Below, one piece after another: positions 33,418-42,256 of a stretch of 64,000 nt of DNA; within the stretch, counting starts at the first letter, position 1, and the number at the start of each line of letters is the position of its first letter. The stretch is from Pedobacter indicus (GTDB taxonomy: Bacteria > Bacteroidota > Bacteroidia > Sphingobacteriales > Sphingobacteriaceae). The DNA lies in contig NZ_QRGB01000001.1 in the NCBI RefSeq assembly GCF_003449035.1, positions 434,001-498,000 of the forward strand. The letters are read 5' to 3'. The position numbers and the translations under genes were made by a program. Below the pieces are notes generated by a model. That model was not told the DNA's origin. It ran no database searches and worked only from the letters and a program-made list of their open reading frames with translations.

Positions 33418-34560
33418 ATGCAATTCAGCGAGATAAGCGGCCAAGAGGCTTTAAAGAAACGATTGATACAGACTGTTAAGGAGAACCGTGTGAGTCATGC
33501 TCAGTTGTTTCTGGGGTCTACGGGCTATGGCAGTTTGGCTTTGGCACATGCTTATGCACAGTATGTAAGTTGTGAAAACAAAATGGACGATGATAGCTGC
33601 GGAGAATGTGGGACATGCAGGAAGTACAGTAAGCTGATCCATCCAGATCTGGATTTATCCTACCCGTTTTTTGCAAAAAAAGCAGATGAGACGGCTATTA
33701 ATTACATCGAACAGTGGCGGTCTGCCTATTTGAAGAACCCCTACCTGAATCTTGATAATTGGCGCCATGCGGTCGGAGAAGAAAAGAAACAGGCCAATAT
33801 TAATATTGCGGAGTGTCACCGTATTATTAAGAAATTAAGTCTAAAGAGCTTTGAAGGAGGATATAAAGTGCTCATCATGTGGCTCCCTGAATATTTGGAC
33901 AAGCAGGGAAATGCACTGCTTAAGCTGATTGAGGAGCCTCCTGAGAAAACTCTTTTCTTATTAGTAAGCGAAAATCAGGACCAAATACTGACAACTATCT
34001 TATCGAGAACGCAACTCGTGAAGGTGAACAAACTGACGGAAGCGGATGTTGCACAATATCTAATTACGAAAAAAGGGCTTGATGAAGAACGCGCGGAGCA
34101 AATTGCCTACCTTAGTGAAGGTAATATCCAACGAACGCAAGGGCTGATAGGAGAGGAAAAGAGCAACCACTTCGAACTGTTGAGAAGCTGGATGAATGTG
34201 TGTGCACGTGAAAAAGGTTTGGAAATAATATCCTTTGTTGATGGAACTTTGTCTAAATTAGGTCGTGAGAATCAAAAAAGCTTTTTACTTTATGCGATAA
34301 ACATGATGCGAGAATCGCTTCTGCTTAAAGAAGGTTTAACAGAATTGGTCAATCTTCCTGAACTGGAAAACGCCTTTGCAGAAAAGTTTAGCAGCATGTA
34401 TAATCATCAGCAGATTGAAGCAGTTATCGCTGAGTTTGAAAAGGCTAGCTATCATATTGAACGGAATGCAAATCCGAAAATCTTATTTTTAGATGTATCT
34501 TTGCAATTAGTTTTATTTTTAGAATATCAAACGTTCCCGAAAGGGACTCTATATATATAA
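33418..34560 (+). CDS. holB: DNA polymerase III delta-prime subunit
   Basis: A 380-residue clamp-loader subunit. It begins MQFSEISGQEALKKRL and HAQLFLGSTGYGSLALAHAY, where the P-loop lysine is replaced by Ser, as expected for a subunit that need not hydrolyse ATP. A zinc module CGECGTCRKY and GNALLKLIEEPPEKTLFLLV with the SRTQ sensor (ILSRTQLVKV) follow. It loads the sliding clamp in replication. It is followed within four bases by ricT and then gldH, an arrangement seen in other Bacteroidota. Confidence 0.93.
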   Translation: MQFSEISGQEALKKRLIQTVKENRVSHAQLFLGSTGYGSLALAHAYAQYVSCENKMDDDSCGECGTCRKYSKLIHPDLDLSYPFFAKKADETAINYIEQWRSAYLKNPYLNLDNWRHAVGEEKKQANINIAECHRIIKKLSLKSFEGGYKVLIMWLPEYLDKQGNALLKLIEEPPEKTLFLLVSENQDQILTTILSRTQLVKVNKLTEADVAQYLITKKGLDEERAEQIAYLSEGNIQRTQGLIGEEKSNHFELLRSWMNVCAREKGLEIISFVDGTLSKLGRENQKSFLLYAINMMRESLLLKEGLTELVNLPELENAFAEKFSSMYNHQQIEAVIAEFEKASYHIERNANPKILFLDVSLQLVLFLEYQTFPKGTLYI

Positions 34561-34564
34561 AAAC

Positions 34565-35872
34565 ATGGGATGTAGTAGTTGTTCATCCGGAGGAGGTTGT
34601 ACTCCGAAGGGCTGCCAAGGGAATGGTAGCTGCCCGACGAATGGGTGTAATAAATTAGATGTTTACGATTGGCTGGCCGATATGGACCTGCCTTCTAACT
34701 ATAAACCCTTCAACATTGTTGAGGTTCGATTTAAAGGCTCTAGAAAAGAATTCTTCATTAACAAGGACAATTTGTACCTTGAAATGGGTGAGATTGTAGT
34801 TGTAGAGTCATCTACAGGCGGGTATGATGTAGGTCATATCTCGCTGATGGGTGAATTGGTAAGACTTCAATTAAAAAAGAATAAAGTACAGGAAGAGTCT
34901 GTGACAAAGGTAATCTACCGGAAACCTTCGCAAGCTGATATAGACAAATACCTAGCTGCAAAAGATCTGGAATGGGAAACTATGCACAGGGCGCGCACGC
35001 TGGCCTTAGAACTGGGTCTTTCAATGAAGATCAGTGATGTGGACTACCAGGGGGATAAAACAAAAGCAACCTTTTATTATACTGCCGACGGCAGAGTGGA
35101 TTTTCGTGAACTGATAAAGAGAATGGCTGAAGCTTTTCATATCCGAATTGAAATGCGGCAAATTGGAATGCGACAAGAAGCCAGTCGCTTAGGAGGCATT
35201 GGATCATGTGGACGCGAGTTATGCTGCTCTACATGGCTCACGGATTTTAAAACGGTATCAACGTCCGCAGCACGTTATCAGAATCTTTCATTGAATACAT
35301 TGAAACTAGCCGGGCAGTGTGGAAAATTAAAATGCTGCCTGAATTATGAACTTGATACCTATATGGATGCCCTAAAAGACATTCCAACGGATATTAATAA
35401 ATTGGAGACACAACGAGGGTTTGCTTTTCTTCAAAAAACGGATATCTTCAAAAAACTCATGTGGTTCAGCTATCAGGGTGACGATAGTTGGATTCCACTG
35501 CCGATTGACCGGGTTAAAGAGATTCAGCAAGAGAACCTGCTTGGAAACAAGCCGGAGGATATAAAGGATATGACGCCGGAGGTTGAAGTAAAGCAGAAGG
35601 AGCGTACCTACGACTATGAAAATGTTGTCGGCCAAGATAGCCTAACTCGGCTGGATGATCAAAAACCAAAAAGAAAAGGGAACCGGAATAAGAATCGAAA
35701 CCGTAAACGCGGGGACAAACCAAAGAACGGCGAACAGCAAAAGAATGTGAAAAGTTCAACCATGCAGAGTTCGGCAAATACAACTGAGGGAAAGCCTGAG
35801 CGAAGAAAGAAACGTTATTCTAAGCCTAAGCGCAAAGGCAATGGCAAATCAGATAAATCGAATGAGGGCTAA
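34565..35872 (+). CDS. RicT/PSP1-family protein with cysteine-rich N-terminus and basic tail
   Basis: A 435-residue PSP1 C-terminal-domain protein. Residues 1-30 are extremely Cys-rich (CSSCSSGGGCTPKGC, then CPTNGCNK). The PSP1 domain has VVVESSTGGYDVGHI, and the family signature GGIGSCGRELCCSTWLTDF with QCGKLKCCLNYELD. After about residue 345 a Lys/Arg-rich, low-complexity tail follows (PKRKGNRNKNRNRKRG). In Bacillus, RicT (YaaT) helps RNase Y and sporulation phosphorelay through an Fe-S complex; here the cysteines may bind Fe-S too (inference). gldH overlaps its end. Confidence 0.9.
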   Translation: MGCSSCSSGGGCTPKGCQGNGSCPTNGCNKLDVYDWLADMDLPSNYKPFNIVEVRFKGSRKEFFINKDNLYLEMGEIVVVESSTGGYDVGHISLMGELVRLQLKKNKVQEESVTKVIYRKPSQADIDKYLAAKDLEWETMHRARTLALELGLSMKISDVDYQGDKTKATFYYTADGRVDFRELIKRMAEAFHIRIEMRQIGMRQEASRLGGIGSCGRELCCSTWLTDFKTVSTSAARYQNLSLNTLKLAGQCGKLKCCLNYELDTYMDALKDIPTDINKLETQRGFAFLQKTDIFKKLMWFSYQGDDSWIPLPIDRVKEIQQENLLGNKPEDIKDMTPEVEVKQKERTYDYENVVGQDSLTRLDDQKPKRKGNRNKNRNRKRGDKPKNGEQQKNVKSSTMQSSANTTEGKPERRKKRYSKPKRKGNGKSDKSNEG

Positions 35873-36332
35873 GACGATATGGCTGTATACTTTAGTCTTT
35901 TGTGGCTTAATTGCCTGTAAGGATCAACCTTTGATCGATCAGAATAAAAACATCACTGAGCGCCGTTGGTTTCGTGAACAAGAACAGTATTTTACTGTTA
36001 AAGTAGACCAGCCTGCAACAAGCTATGATCTTTTTCTGAATCTTCGAAACTCGATTGATTTTCAGTTTTCAGATTTATATTTACAAATCCAACAAAAAAA
36101 CCCTGATAGTAGCAGATTCAATTATAGTGTTAAGATAAAAATGACTAACGGCGAAGGTTTATGGAGGGGCAATGGGTCAGGAACTATTTACTCCCAGCAA
36201 GTTCGATTTCTGAGCGATTATCAGTTCCCTGATTCAGGTACTTATATTTTTTCAATTAAACAAAATATGAGGGCGAACCCGGTGGAAGGTATTCATGATG
36301 TCGGATTCCGAATCGCTGAAACCAGGCAATAG
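35862..36332 (+). CDS. gldH: Gliding-motility lipoprotein GldH
   Basis: A 156-residue lipoprotein. The start at 35862 overlaps ricT by 11 bases and places the lipobox Cys at residue 19 (CGLIACKD). The GldH pattern is WFREQEQYFTVKVDQPATSY, LFLNLRNSIDFQFSDLYL and FSIKQNMRANPVEGIHDVGF. GldH is needed for gliding and type IX secretion in flavobacteria; non-gliding relatives also keep it. The ricT-gldH neighbourhood is typical for the phylum. The other gld genes are not in this window. Confidence 0.9.
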   Translation: MRAKTIWLYTLVFCGLIACKDQPLIDQNKNITERRWFREQEQYFTVKVDQPATSYDLFLNLRNSIDFQFSDLYLQIQQKNPDSSRFNYSVKIKMTNGEGLWRGNGSGTIYSQQVRFLSDYQFPDSGTYIFSIKQNMRANPVEGIHDVGFRIAETRQ

Positions 36333-36385
36333 AAAATGGCAATGTTATTGCATATATGCTTACATACTAAAGACAATAACAAAAG

Positions 36386-37867
36386 ATGATGCTATTTAAA
36401 AATACCAAAACTATTCTCGTTGGAATTTTAGTCCTCGCAATTTTGATCACTTCATGTAATCGGGAAGCAACAGTAGACCGTGTTCTTTTTAAAGAAACAA
36501 AAAACAAGGTCTACAAAGATATCGATGAAACGAAGCTCAGCGCGTCGATAAAAAGCATCATCGAATCAGGGAACCTGAAGAATAAAAACTTTTTAACCAA
36601 TTATTATAGAAACAATGGCTATCAAGCTACACTTCTTAAAAAATTTCTACCGGAAGATAATCTGAATATTTTGGCTGAGCATCTTTCAGCAGCTCCAGAG
36701 CATGGTTTGGAAGCCAACTATTTTAACGGGAACGAGTATCGTGCATTGTACGATTTGGTCCACTCTAAAGATGGAATACAATCGACCGATGAAGCTTATC
36801 AACAAGTAGCGCTGCTTGAGCTCACTACAGCAGATGCCCTGATTAGTTATAGCTCTGCTCTCCAATTTGGAACACTAAACCCTAATAAATTGATGTCTCG
36901 ATATTACATGGAGACGAAACAAGCTGATTCGGGCTTCATAAACGACGTCTTGAGCAGCAATAATTTGAAAACGCTATTGGACAGTGTCCAACCAAAATCT
37001 TCTATTTACTCGTTACTGCAACAGGCTCTTCAATCAGAAAACGGGGATGGGGACCGGATTAAAACGATCAAAGTAAATATGGAGCGAATTAGATGGCAAC
37101 ATGATATCGATAGCAACGAGTTAATTTATGTAAATATCCCCGCGTACCGCTTAGATATCTATAAAAATGGGGACCTAGTGGAAAGTATGAAAACAGTTGT
37201 GGGAACGGGAAGAAACAATAACAACAAAGCTGGCTTTTCTGAAAGTGAGCGAATTAAAGATAAGCCCCATTCGCACGAGACGCCGATATTAAGCAGTATG
37301 ATACATAGTGTACAGGTTAATCCGGTTTGGAATATTCCAGAAAGCATCGCCGGGAAGGAAATTTTAAAACATGTGCAAGCAGACCGTTTTTATTTGTCCA
37401 ATGCCGGTATCGATGTTCTACAGAATGGTAAAGTGATTGAGAATCCAGAAAATATCGACTGGTCGTCATATTCGCCGGATAATCTACCATTTCGCTTTAG
37501 ACAGAGACCTGGAGACGAAAATGCACTTGGAAAAATTAAATTTCTGTTCAAAAATAATAGCAGCGTTTATTTGCATGATACGCCTGCTCAGGCTGCGTTC
37601 GACAGAGACATCCGGGCTTCCAGCCATGGTTGTGTCCGCGTAGCAGAGCCCCTTGTATTGGCTAAGGCTCTGTTTGGTACAGGCAACAAATTCGAAACCA
37701 TTAAGGGCGATATGGAATCTGACGAACAAGAGAACGCAAAAGATATTGAACTCAGTCCGCAAGTTCAGGTCGTACTCGATTATGCGACAGTCGAACGTAA
37801 AGACAACGCGCTTATATTTTACCCAGATGTATATGGTTTGGATCGGGTGATTTATTCATATATGTAA
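36386..37867 (+). CDS. L,D-transpeptidase of the YcbB/LdtD type, lipoprotein
   Basis: A 493-residue lipoprotein (Cys24 in LITSCNRE; Met2 is an equally good start). An N-terminal scaffold (about 40-240), without the peptidoglycan-binding domain of E. coli YcbB being obvious, precedes the YkuD catalytic domain: LIYVNIPAYRLDIYKNGDLV, TPILSSMIHSVQVNPVWNIP, and the active-site block SSVYLHDTP...ASSHGCVRVAEP with the catalytic Cys. It makes 3-3 cross-links between stem peptides, and so can bypass penicillin-binding proteins. It lies downstream of gldH with a spacer of 53 bases, so it may have its own promoter. Confidence 0.92.
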   Translation: MMLFKNTKTILVGILVLAILITSCNREATVDRVLFKETKNKVYKDIDETKLSASIKSIIESGNLKNKNFLTNYYRNNGYQATLLKKFLPEDNLNILAEHLSAAPEHGLEANYFNGNEYRALYDLVHSKDGIQSTDEAYQQVALLELTTADALISYSSALQFGTLNPNKLMSRYYMETKQADSGFINDVLSSNNLKTLLDSVQPKSSIYSLLQQALQSENGDGDRIKTIKVNMERIRWQHDIDSNELIYVNIPAYRLDIYKNGDLVESMKTVVGTGRNNNNKAGFSESERIKDKPHSHETPILSSMIHSVQVNPVWNIPESIAGKEILKHVQADRFYLSNAGIDVLQNGKVIENPENIDWSSYSPDNLPFRFRQRPGDENALGKIKFLFKNNSSVYLHDTPAQAAFDRDIRASSHGCVRVAEPLVLAKALFGTGNKFETIKGDMESDEQENAKDIELSPQVQVVLDYATVERKDNALIFYPDVYGLDRVIYSYM

Positions 37868-37936
37868 GGGATTAAGCCTCCATATTCCGGTACTTTTCAG
37901 ACACTTTTCAGATATCCAGCTTTTCCATTATATCTA

Positions 37937-38740
37937 TTATATTCCGCTATAGATATCTTCATCGGGATTGGAGGAAGCAATCAGTGTACGACCGGCCTTC
38001 TCTGTGTTCAAATAGACTGACCGATAAGATGGATAATCTGCATGAATGTAAAATACTGTTTTGTTCTTGATGACATCGATTATCTCATCTGTTAACTCTA
38101 ACGGAACAGCGGGGCACCCATGACTCAACCCTAATCGGTTTAAGCTGTTGATTGCCGATTGACTAACATACGATGCACCGTGAAGGACGATTGCACGTTG
38201 ACGGGCATTGTCGTTGAATCCTGAATCCATACCATCTAGACGAAGGGAGCGACCATGTTTTCCGTAATATACCTCTCCTGTTAAATAAAAGCCTAAACTG
38301 CTCTGATGAGAATTGTTGGTATTCGAGAATTTGGTTGCCATCTCTCCGCCACTACCACGGCCATGGGAGACCCAGGTATTAAGAATCAGGCGCGAGTTAT
38401 TTAAATCAACAATCCACAAACGCTTCTTCTTACTGGATTGGCTAAAATCAGCAATAGATAAAACATGCGACTGTAAACTTGTGTGTTTACTCCCCTGTAG
38501 ATTTAAATATCCAATATAAGCTTTTTCGAACACCTCGAATTTAAGGCCTTTTTCGTGTAGTTCCGCCTCTCTATAAATCGTAGAAGCGTGCTGCTCAAGC
38601 AGCATTTCTGACGACAAGGTGAGTTTTTCTTCCCTTTTTATTTCAACATTCTCAGGGTTTACGGGAACCCAACTGAGGGTTAGGATAGCAATAACTACCA
38701 ATATCATCCCTGGAACTGTAACCAATTTTAATCTCTTCAT
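37937..38740 (-). CDS. YkuD_2-type murein L,D-transpeptidase catalytic domain protein
   Basis: A 267-residue exported or membrane-anchored protein. The ATG at 38740 is preferred to the GTG at 38764, because the GTG abuts a -7 box. A hydrophobic N-terminal segment (VTVPGMILVVIAILTL) anchors it. The catalytic domain of the YkuD_2 (PF13645) type has SKKKRLWIVDLNNSRLILNT, WVSHGRGSGG, LDGMDSGFNDNARQRAIVLHG, and LGLSHGCPAVPLEL with the catalytic His-Cys. It is the second L,D-transpeptidase in the window, unrelated in architecture to its convergent neighbour. Its substrate is presumed peptidoglycan. Confidence 0.9.
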   Translation of the reverse strand: MKRLKLVTVPGMILVVIAILTLSWVPVNPENVEIKREEKLTLSSEMLLEQHASTIYREAELHEKGLKFEVFEKAYIGYLNLQGSKHTSLQSHVLSIADFSQSSKKKRLWIVDLNNSRLILNTWVSHGRGSGGEMATKFSNTNNSHQSSLGFYLTGEVYYGKHGRSLRLDGMDSGFNDNARQRAIVLHGASYVSQSAINSLNRLGLSHGCPAVPLELTDEIIDVIKNKTVFYIHADYPSYRSVYLNTEKAGRTLIASSNPDEDIYSGI

Positions 38741-38763
38741 AACCGTTTTCTTTTGGTCGGACA

Positions 38764-38796
38764 CAAAGATAAAGAAAATAAAACGAGTTGAACAAA
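38764..38796 (-). promoter_or_regulatory. Promoter of the YkuD_2 gene
   Basis: On the minus strand TTTG (38796-38793), 21 bases and TATCTTTG (38771-38764) match the Bacteroidota consensus. The -7 box ends 23 bases before the ATG at 38740 and overlaps the upstream GTG, so the ATG is the more likely start. Confidence 0.5.
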
Positions 38797-38921
38797 CATT
38801 TTTCTAACTATTAAGTAATTTGCTATATAAATAAGAAATAAAATCACTTTGCAATGACATAAGGATCATTTTTCAGTCAACGAATTTTCATATAAAATCT
38901 TTAACTTTAGACAAAAAACCT

Positions 38922-39341
38922 ATGTCAACAGAATTAAATAGACCCATACGCGTATTAGTGGCTAAAGTAGGCTTGGATGGCCATGATAGGGGGGCAAAAG
39001 TTATCGCTACAACGTTGCGGGATGCGGGGATGGAGGTAATATATACGGGGTTACGCCAGACTGCTGAGATGGTTGTAAACGCCGCCCTGCAAGAAGATGT
39101 AGATGCTATAGGAATATCTATTCTATCAGGAGCTCACATGACTGTTTTTCCAAAGATCATCGAATTAATGCAAGAAAAAGGGCTCGATAATGTGCTATTG
39201 ACAGGTGGTGGGATCATTCCAGAAGATGACATGCAGGTGTTACAGAAATTAGGAGTTGGCAAACTATTTGCCCCTGGTTCAACAATGGCTGATATTGTGG
39301 ATTATGTGAGAGTCTGGGTGGCAGAAAATAGAAATTATTAA
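38922..39341 (+). CDS. Stand-alone cobalamin-binding subunit of a CoA mutase (methylmalonyl-CoA mutase type)
   Basis: A 139-residue B12-binding domain, the C-terminal domain of methylmalonyl-CoA mutase made as a separate protein. The cobalamin motif [11 protein letters not shown] contains the lower-axial His (DxHxxG); [13 protein letters not shown] and [12 protein letters not shown] complete it. It must pair with a catalytic subunit encoded elsewhere; possible partners include methylmalonyl-, isobutyryl- or 2-hydroxyisobutyryl-CoA mutase. The gene is 33 bases upstream of an enoyl-CoA hydratase, consistent with branched-chain or propionate metabolism. Confidence 0.9.
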   Translation: MSTELNRPIRVLVAKVGLDGHDRGAKVIATTLRDAGMEVIYTGLRQTAEMVVNAALQEDVDAIGISILSGAHMTVFPKIIELMQEKGLDNVLLTGGGIIPEDDMQVLQKLGVGKLFAPGSTMADIVDYVRVWVAENRNY

Positions 39342-39374
39342 GAATTCAGCTCACACTTAAAGGGAAAAACTATT

Positions 39375-40160
39375 ATGATTCAAACTGAATACAAGAATTT
39401 GATGATTGCAATTGAAGGATCAACATGCTTTATAACCATTAACCGCGCGGATAAATTAAACGCTCTGAACAAATCGACTCTCAATGAGCTCCACCATGCA
39501 ATTACCATGGCGTTGCGAGAGGAAAGTATTTTCGCAATTGTACTTACAGGTTCAGGGACAAAATCATTTGTTGCCGGGGCAGACATTTCCGAGTTTTCGA
39601 ATTATGATGCTGAAGAAGGGAAAGCACTCGCTTCAGAAGGCCAATCTAAAGTATTCGACGTTATACACAATGCACACAAGCCGATTATCGCGGCTGTCAA
39701 CGGATATGCACTTGGAGGAGGACTGGAACTTGCATTAGCCTGCCATATTCGCGTCGCTAGCAAAACAGCTAAGCTTGGTCTGCCTGAGGTATCTTTAGGG
39801 CTGATTCCTGGATACGGCGGCACGCAAAGATTGACTCAGCTTATTGGCAGAGGTCTAGCTATGGAGTTTATTTTAACGGGCGAGATGATTTCTGCAGATC
39901 GTGCATATGAGCTCGGCTTGGTAAACCATGTGGTCGCTCCAGAGGAGTTAATGAAAAAGACCAACGAACTGTTAGACACAATTAAGAGCAAATCACCCAA
40001 AGCGGTTGCAGGGGCCATAAAAGCGATCAATGCATCGCAAAGCAACTCAGGGTATGAAACAGAGATTGAAGAGTTTTCAAAACGTTTCGGTACAGACGAG
40101 TTCAAGGAAGGTGTAGGTGCTTTCCTTGAGAAAAGAAAGCCTGACTTCAATAAAAAATAA
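39375..40160 (+). CDS. Enoyl-CoA hydratase/isomerase family protein
   Basis: A 261-residue crotonase-fold enzyme. The oxyanion hole pieces are FVAGADISEFS and GYALGGGLELALACHIRVAS; both catalytic Glu positions appear conserved (ELAL and GLPEVSLGLIPGYGGTQRL). It likely hydrates short-chain enoyl-CoA (for example crotonyl-CoA), in fatty-acid or butyrate metabolism. It follows the B12-binding subunit gene; the pair may serve one pathway. Confidence 0.93.
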   Translation: MIQTEYKNLMIAIEGSTCFITINRADKLNALNKSTLNELHHAITMALREESIFAIVLTGSGTKSFVAGADISEFSNYDAEEGKALASEGQSKVFDVIHNAHKPIIAAVNGYALGGGLELALACHIRVASKTAKLGLPEVSLGLIPGYGGTQRLTQLIGRGLAMEFILTGEMISADRAYELGLVNHVVAPEELMKKTNELLDTIKSKSPKAVAGAIKAINASQSNSGYETEIEEFSKRFGTDEFKEGVGAFLEKRKPDFNKK

Positions 40161-40176
40161 TTAATAACAATCGAGG

Positions 40177-41247
40177 ATGCCGATACCATTATATAACTCT
40201 AAAGAACGAAATTTACTGACCTTAGGCATTCTGATCGTCCTAGGGGCTTTTATTGTTTATTCTATACGAGGGATCTTTGGTGCTTTACTAGGCACGATGG
40301 TAATGTACACTATTTTCCGTCCGATTCTACTGCATTTAGTATTAAAATGGAAATGGAAACGAAGTGTAGCTGCAATTTTTATTATACTATTTTCTTTTTT
40401 GGTAATAGTACTTCCAATTCTCGGGGTAAGTTCTATGGTTATCACCAAAGTTGGAAAACTTCAGGAAAACACACAGTGGATACAGGAGACGATCAATAAA
40501 ATCAATGAATTTGCTGGAGATAAACTGGGACAACCGGACCTCATGGCTGATGGACTGCGTAATATTGTCAACTCGGCAGGAAGCATATTTACTTCGTTAT
40601 TAAGCGGTGCCGCGGATCTTGTATTGAGTCTTTCCGTTATGTACTTCTTACTTTATTTTGTTCTCGTTGAATACAAACAGTTCGAAGCTGGTTTACTCCG
40701 TTATTCGCCATTTAGACAGGAAAATGCACTTCGCTTTGGGCGTGAACTCAGAAATATAACGTATTCCAATGTCCTAGGGCAGGGGTTTATAGCTATGCTT
40801 CAAGGCGCGTTGGTAACACTTGGTTATGTTATATTTAACTTTGACGATCCGGTCTTTTGGGGAATAATCTGTGCTATTCTTTCTTTTATTCCAGTGCTAG
40901 GGGCGCCTCTCGTATTCGTCCCCGCTAGTCTCTTGGCAATCGCTCAGGGAAACAGCTTCGACGGCATCGGGATGTTGTTGTTTGGGTTCATTATCATCAC
41001 AAATATTGATAATGTGCTGCGCTTGGTCATCGCTAAAAGAGTTGGAAATATTCATCCGATCATCACGATTATCGGGGTAATAATTGGCATCCCATTATTT
41101 GGTTTGATGGGTTTGGTGTATGGTCCTCTACTACTTTCTTATTTTCTCATCACTGTCAAAATTTACGAAACCAATAAAATTGCTGAAAAAAGATTGGAGC
41201 GATTACAAAAGGAAGGGGCATTTCACAAAAACAATCCACTAGAGTAG
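40177..41247 (+). CDS. AI-2E family permease
   Basis: A 356-residue membrane protein of the PF01594 family (AI-2 exporter/TqsA-like). Hydrophobic segments occupy residues 15-35, 50-85 and the C-terminal half; LGQGFIAMLQGALVTLGYVI and PVLGAPLVFVPASLLAI fit the family. Substrates vary (AI-2 export, Na+/H+ exchange); the name does not settle it. The last codons (NNPLE and stop) form one arm of a perfect palindrome, so translation termination and transcription termination are closely linked. It is separated from the hydratase by 16 bases and could be cotranscribed. Confidence 0.88.
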   Translation: MPIPLYNSKERNLLTLGILIVLGAFIVYSIRGIFGALLGTMVMYTIFRPILLHLVLKWKWKRSVAAIFIILFSFLVIVLPILGVSSMVITKVGKLQENTQWIQETINKINEFAGDKLGQPDLMADGLRNIVNSAGSIFTSLLSGAADLVLSLSVMYFLLYFVLVEYKQFEAGLLRYSPFRQENALRFGRELRNITYSNVLGQGFIAMLQGALVTLGYVIFNFDDPVFWGIICAILSFIPVLGAPLVFVPASLLAIAQGNSFDGIGMLLFGFIIITNIDNVLRLVIAKRVGNIHPIITIIGVIIGIPLFGLMGLVYGPLLLSYFLITVKIYETNKIAEKRLERLQKEGAFHKNNPLE

Positions 41248-41295
41248 GGAAGCCGATGAGGTTGTTTCATCGGCTTCCCTACTCTAGTGGATTGT
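41231..41295 (+). terminator. 29-bp perfect palindrome across the permease stop codon
   Basis: Arms 41231-41259 and 41267-41295 are perfectly complementary with the loop ggttgtt. The stop codon at 41245-41247 lies in the left arm. It separates the plus-strand permease gene from the minus-strand outer-membrane gene ending at 41309 and could serve both, although no long T-tract follows on either side. Confidence 0.65.
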
Positions 41296-41308
41296 CAATT
41301 CTCTACGA

Positions 41309-41887
41309 CTAGAACAGCCTATACCCGATGCTCAATGTCCAAAGCTTAAGCTTCCCGTTATCATTATCTTCATTATCGTATACATCGCTCAAACCGTGCT
41401 CATAACGTAAATCTGCCCTGAATTTCATAATATCAACACCTACACCACCAGTTAATGCAAAAGTTTGATTCTTGTATTCATCGAATTTAGTGACTTGTCC
41501 TAGATTTTCACCGAAAGAGTTTTCTTCATCTAAAACGAATGAAACCACCGGCCCAACTTGAACGCGACCGGCTATTGGCCCCAAACCTATCCGCGTACCT
41601 AATAGAAGTGGCAGGTCGAGTGTACTGAATTTAGACGTTCCCTCATCACCTTCAGACCCTTTGCTTGTGAAATATAATTCCGGCTGAAAATGCAGCCCTG
41701 CCCCACCAACACGAGCCCAAACACCGCCTAAAAGTCCGGTCCGGGTTTTCGTATCCAGTGAAATGTCATTTAAATTCGAAAAGTTAGCTCCCGCTTTTAA
41801 TCCAAATTGAATTGAAGGCAAAAGCTGTGCGGAAGCAATCATCGTTGTTCCAACTAATAAAATAAGGCTAAGAAAAATTTTTTTCAT
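41309..41887 (-). CDS. Outer-membrane beta-barrel (PorT-like) protein
   Basis: A 192-residue barrel-type protein of the outer_membrane_beta-barrel (PF13568) group. The signal peptide ends at MIASA-Q. The body begins with SIQFGLKAGANFSNL and alternates strands such as GLHFQPELYFTSKG and LDLPLLLGTRIGLG, ending with LWTLSIGYRLF, where the terminal Phe fits Bam recognition. The function is unknown. It is monocistronic. Confidence 0.88.
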   Translation of the reverse strand: MKKIFLSLILLVGTTMIASAQLLPSIQFGLKAGANFSNLNDISLDTKTRTGLLGGVWARVGGAGLHFQPELYFTSKGSEGDEGTSKFSTLDLPLLLGTRIGLGPIAGRVQVGPVVSFVLDEENSFGENLGQVTKFDEYKNQTFALTGGVGVDIMKFRADLRYEHGLSDVYDNEDNDNGKLKLWTLSIGYRLF

Positions 41888-42040
41888 GATTGAAGATTTT
41901 TGTTTTTAATCTCAAATAGAAGCAAAATTCGCGCCTAAAACTTGACTGTAAATCTTTTTGATTAGCGTGTGATGAGAACAAGCCGCGTCTATTGACTTCC
42001 ATTTGCTTTTTACCTACTTTTGCTTAAATATCTGTATAAC

Positions 42041-42256
42041 ATGAAAGATCTAAATATCACAGCCGAACAGTGGGATAAGTTAAAACTAAAACTCTTGCGT
42101 AAATACAACCATTTAAGTGCGGCAGATCTTGCATTTCAGCCAGGAGACGAAGCAGAACTGGTTCAACGTCTTGCTGAACGCCTTCGCCGGAACCAGGAAT
42201 ACGTGGTTTTTACCCTCAAGAAAGGCTTGTTTGATTTGGATAGCAATCGCCTTTAA
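42041..42256 (+). CDS. Small CsbD-like protein
   Basis: A 71-residue protein. The start at 42041 (MKDLNITAEQWDKLKLKLLR) follows a TACTTTTG box (42015-42022). The pattern W-x-x-LK-x-KL-x-x-K, then LSAADLAFQPGDEAELVQRLAERL resembles CsbD-like stress proteins, which often have WxxLKGxxKxKWGKLTDxD. The C-terminus continues into VVFTLKKGLFD. CsbD is a general stress protein without known activity. The 3' end overlaps that of the convergent kinase gene by 41 bases. Confidence 0.65.
   Translation: MKDLNITAEQWDKLKLKLLRKYNHLSAADLAFQPGDEAELVQRLAERLRRNQEYVVFTLKKGLFDLDSNRL

Noticed and set aside
33355-33444. Longer N-terminus for ruvX
   Set aside because: The extra codons contain the matched promoter and run into the holB start; the RuvX family begins at MRIMAFDYGTKRIG.
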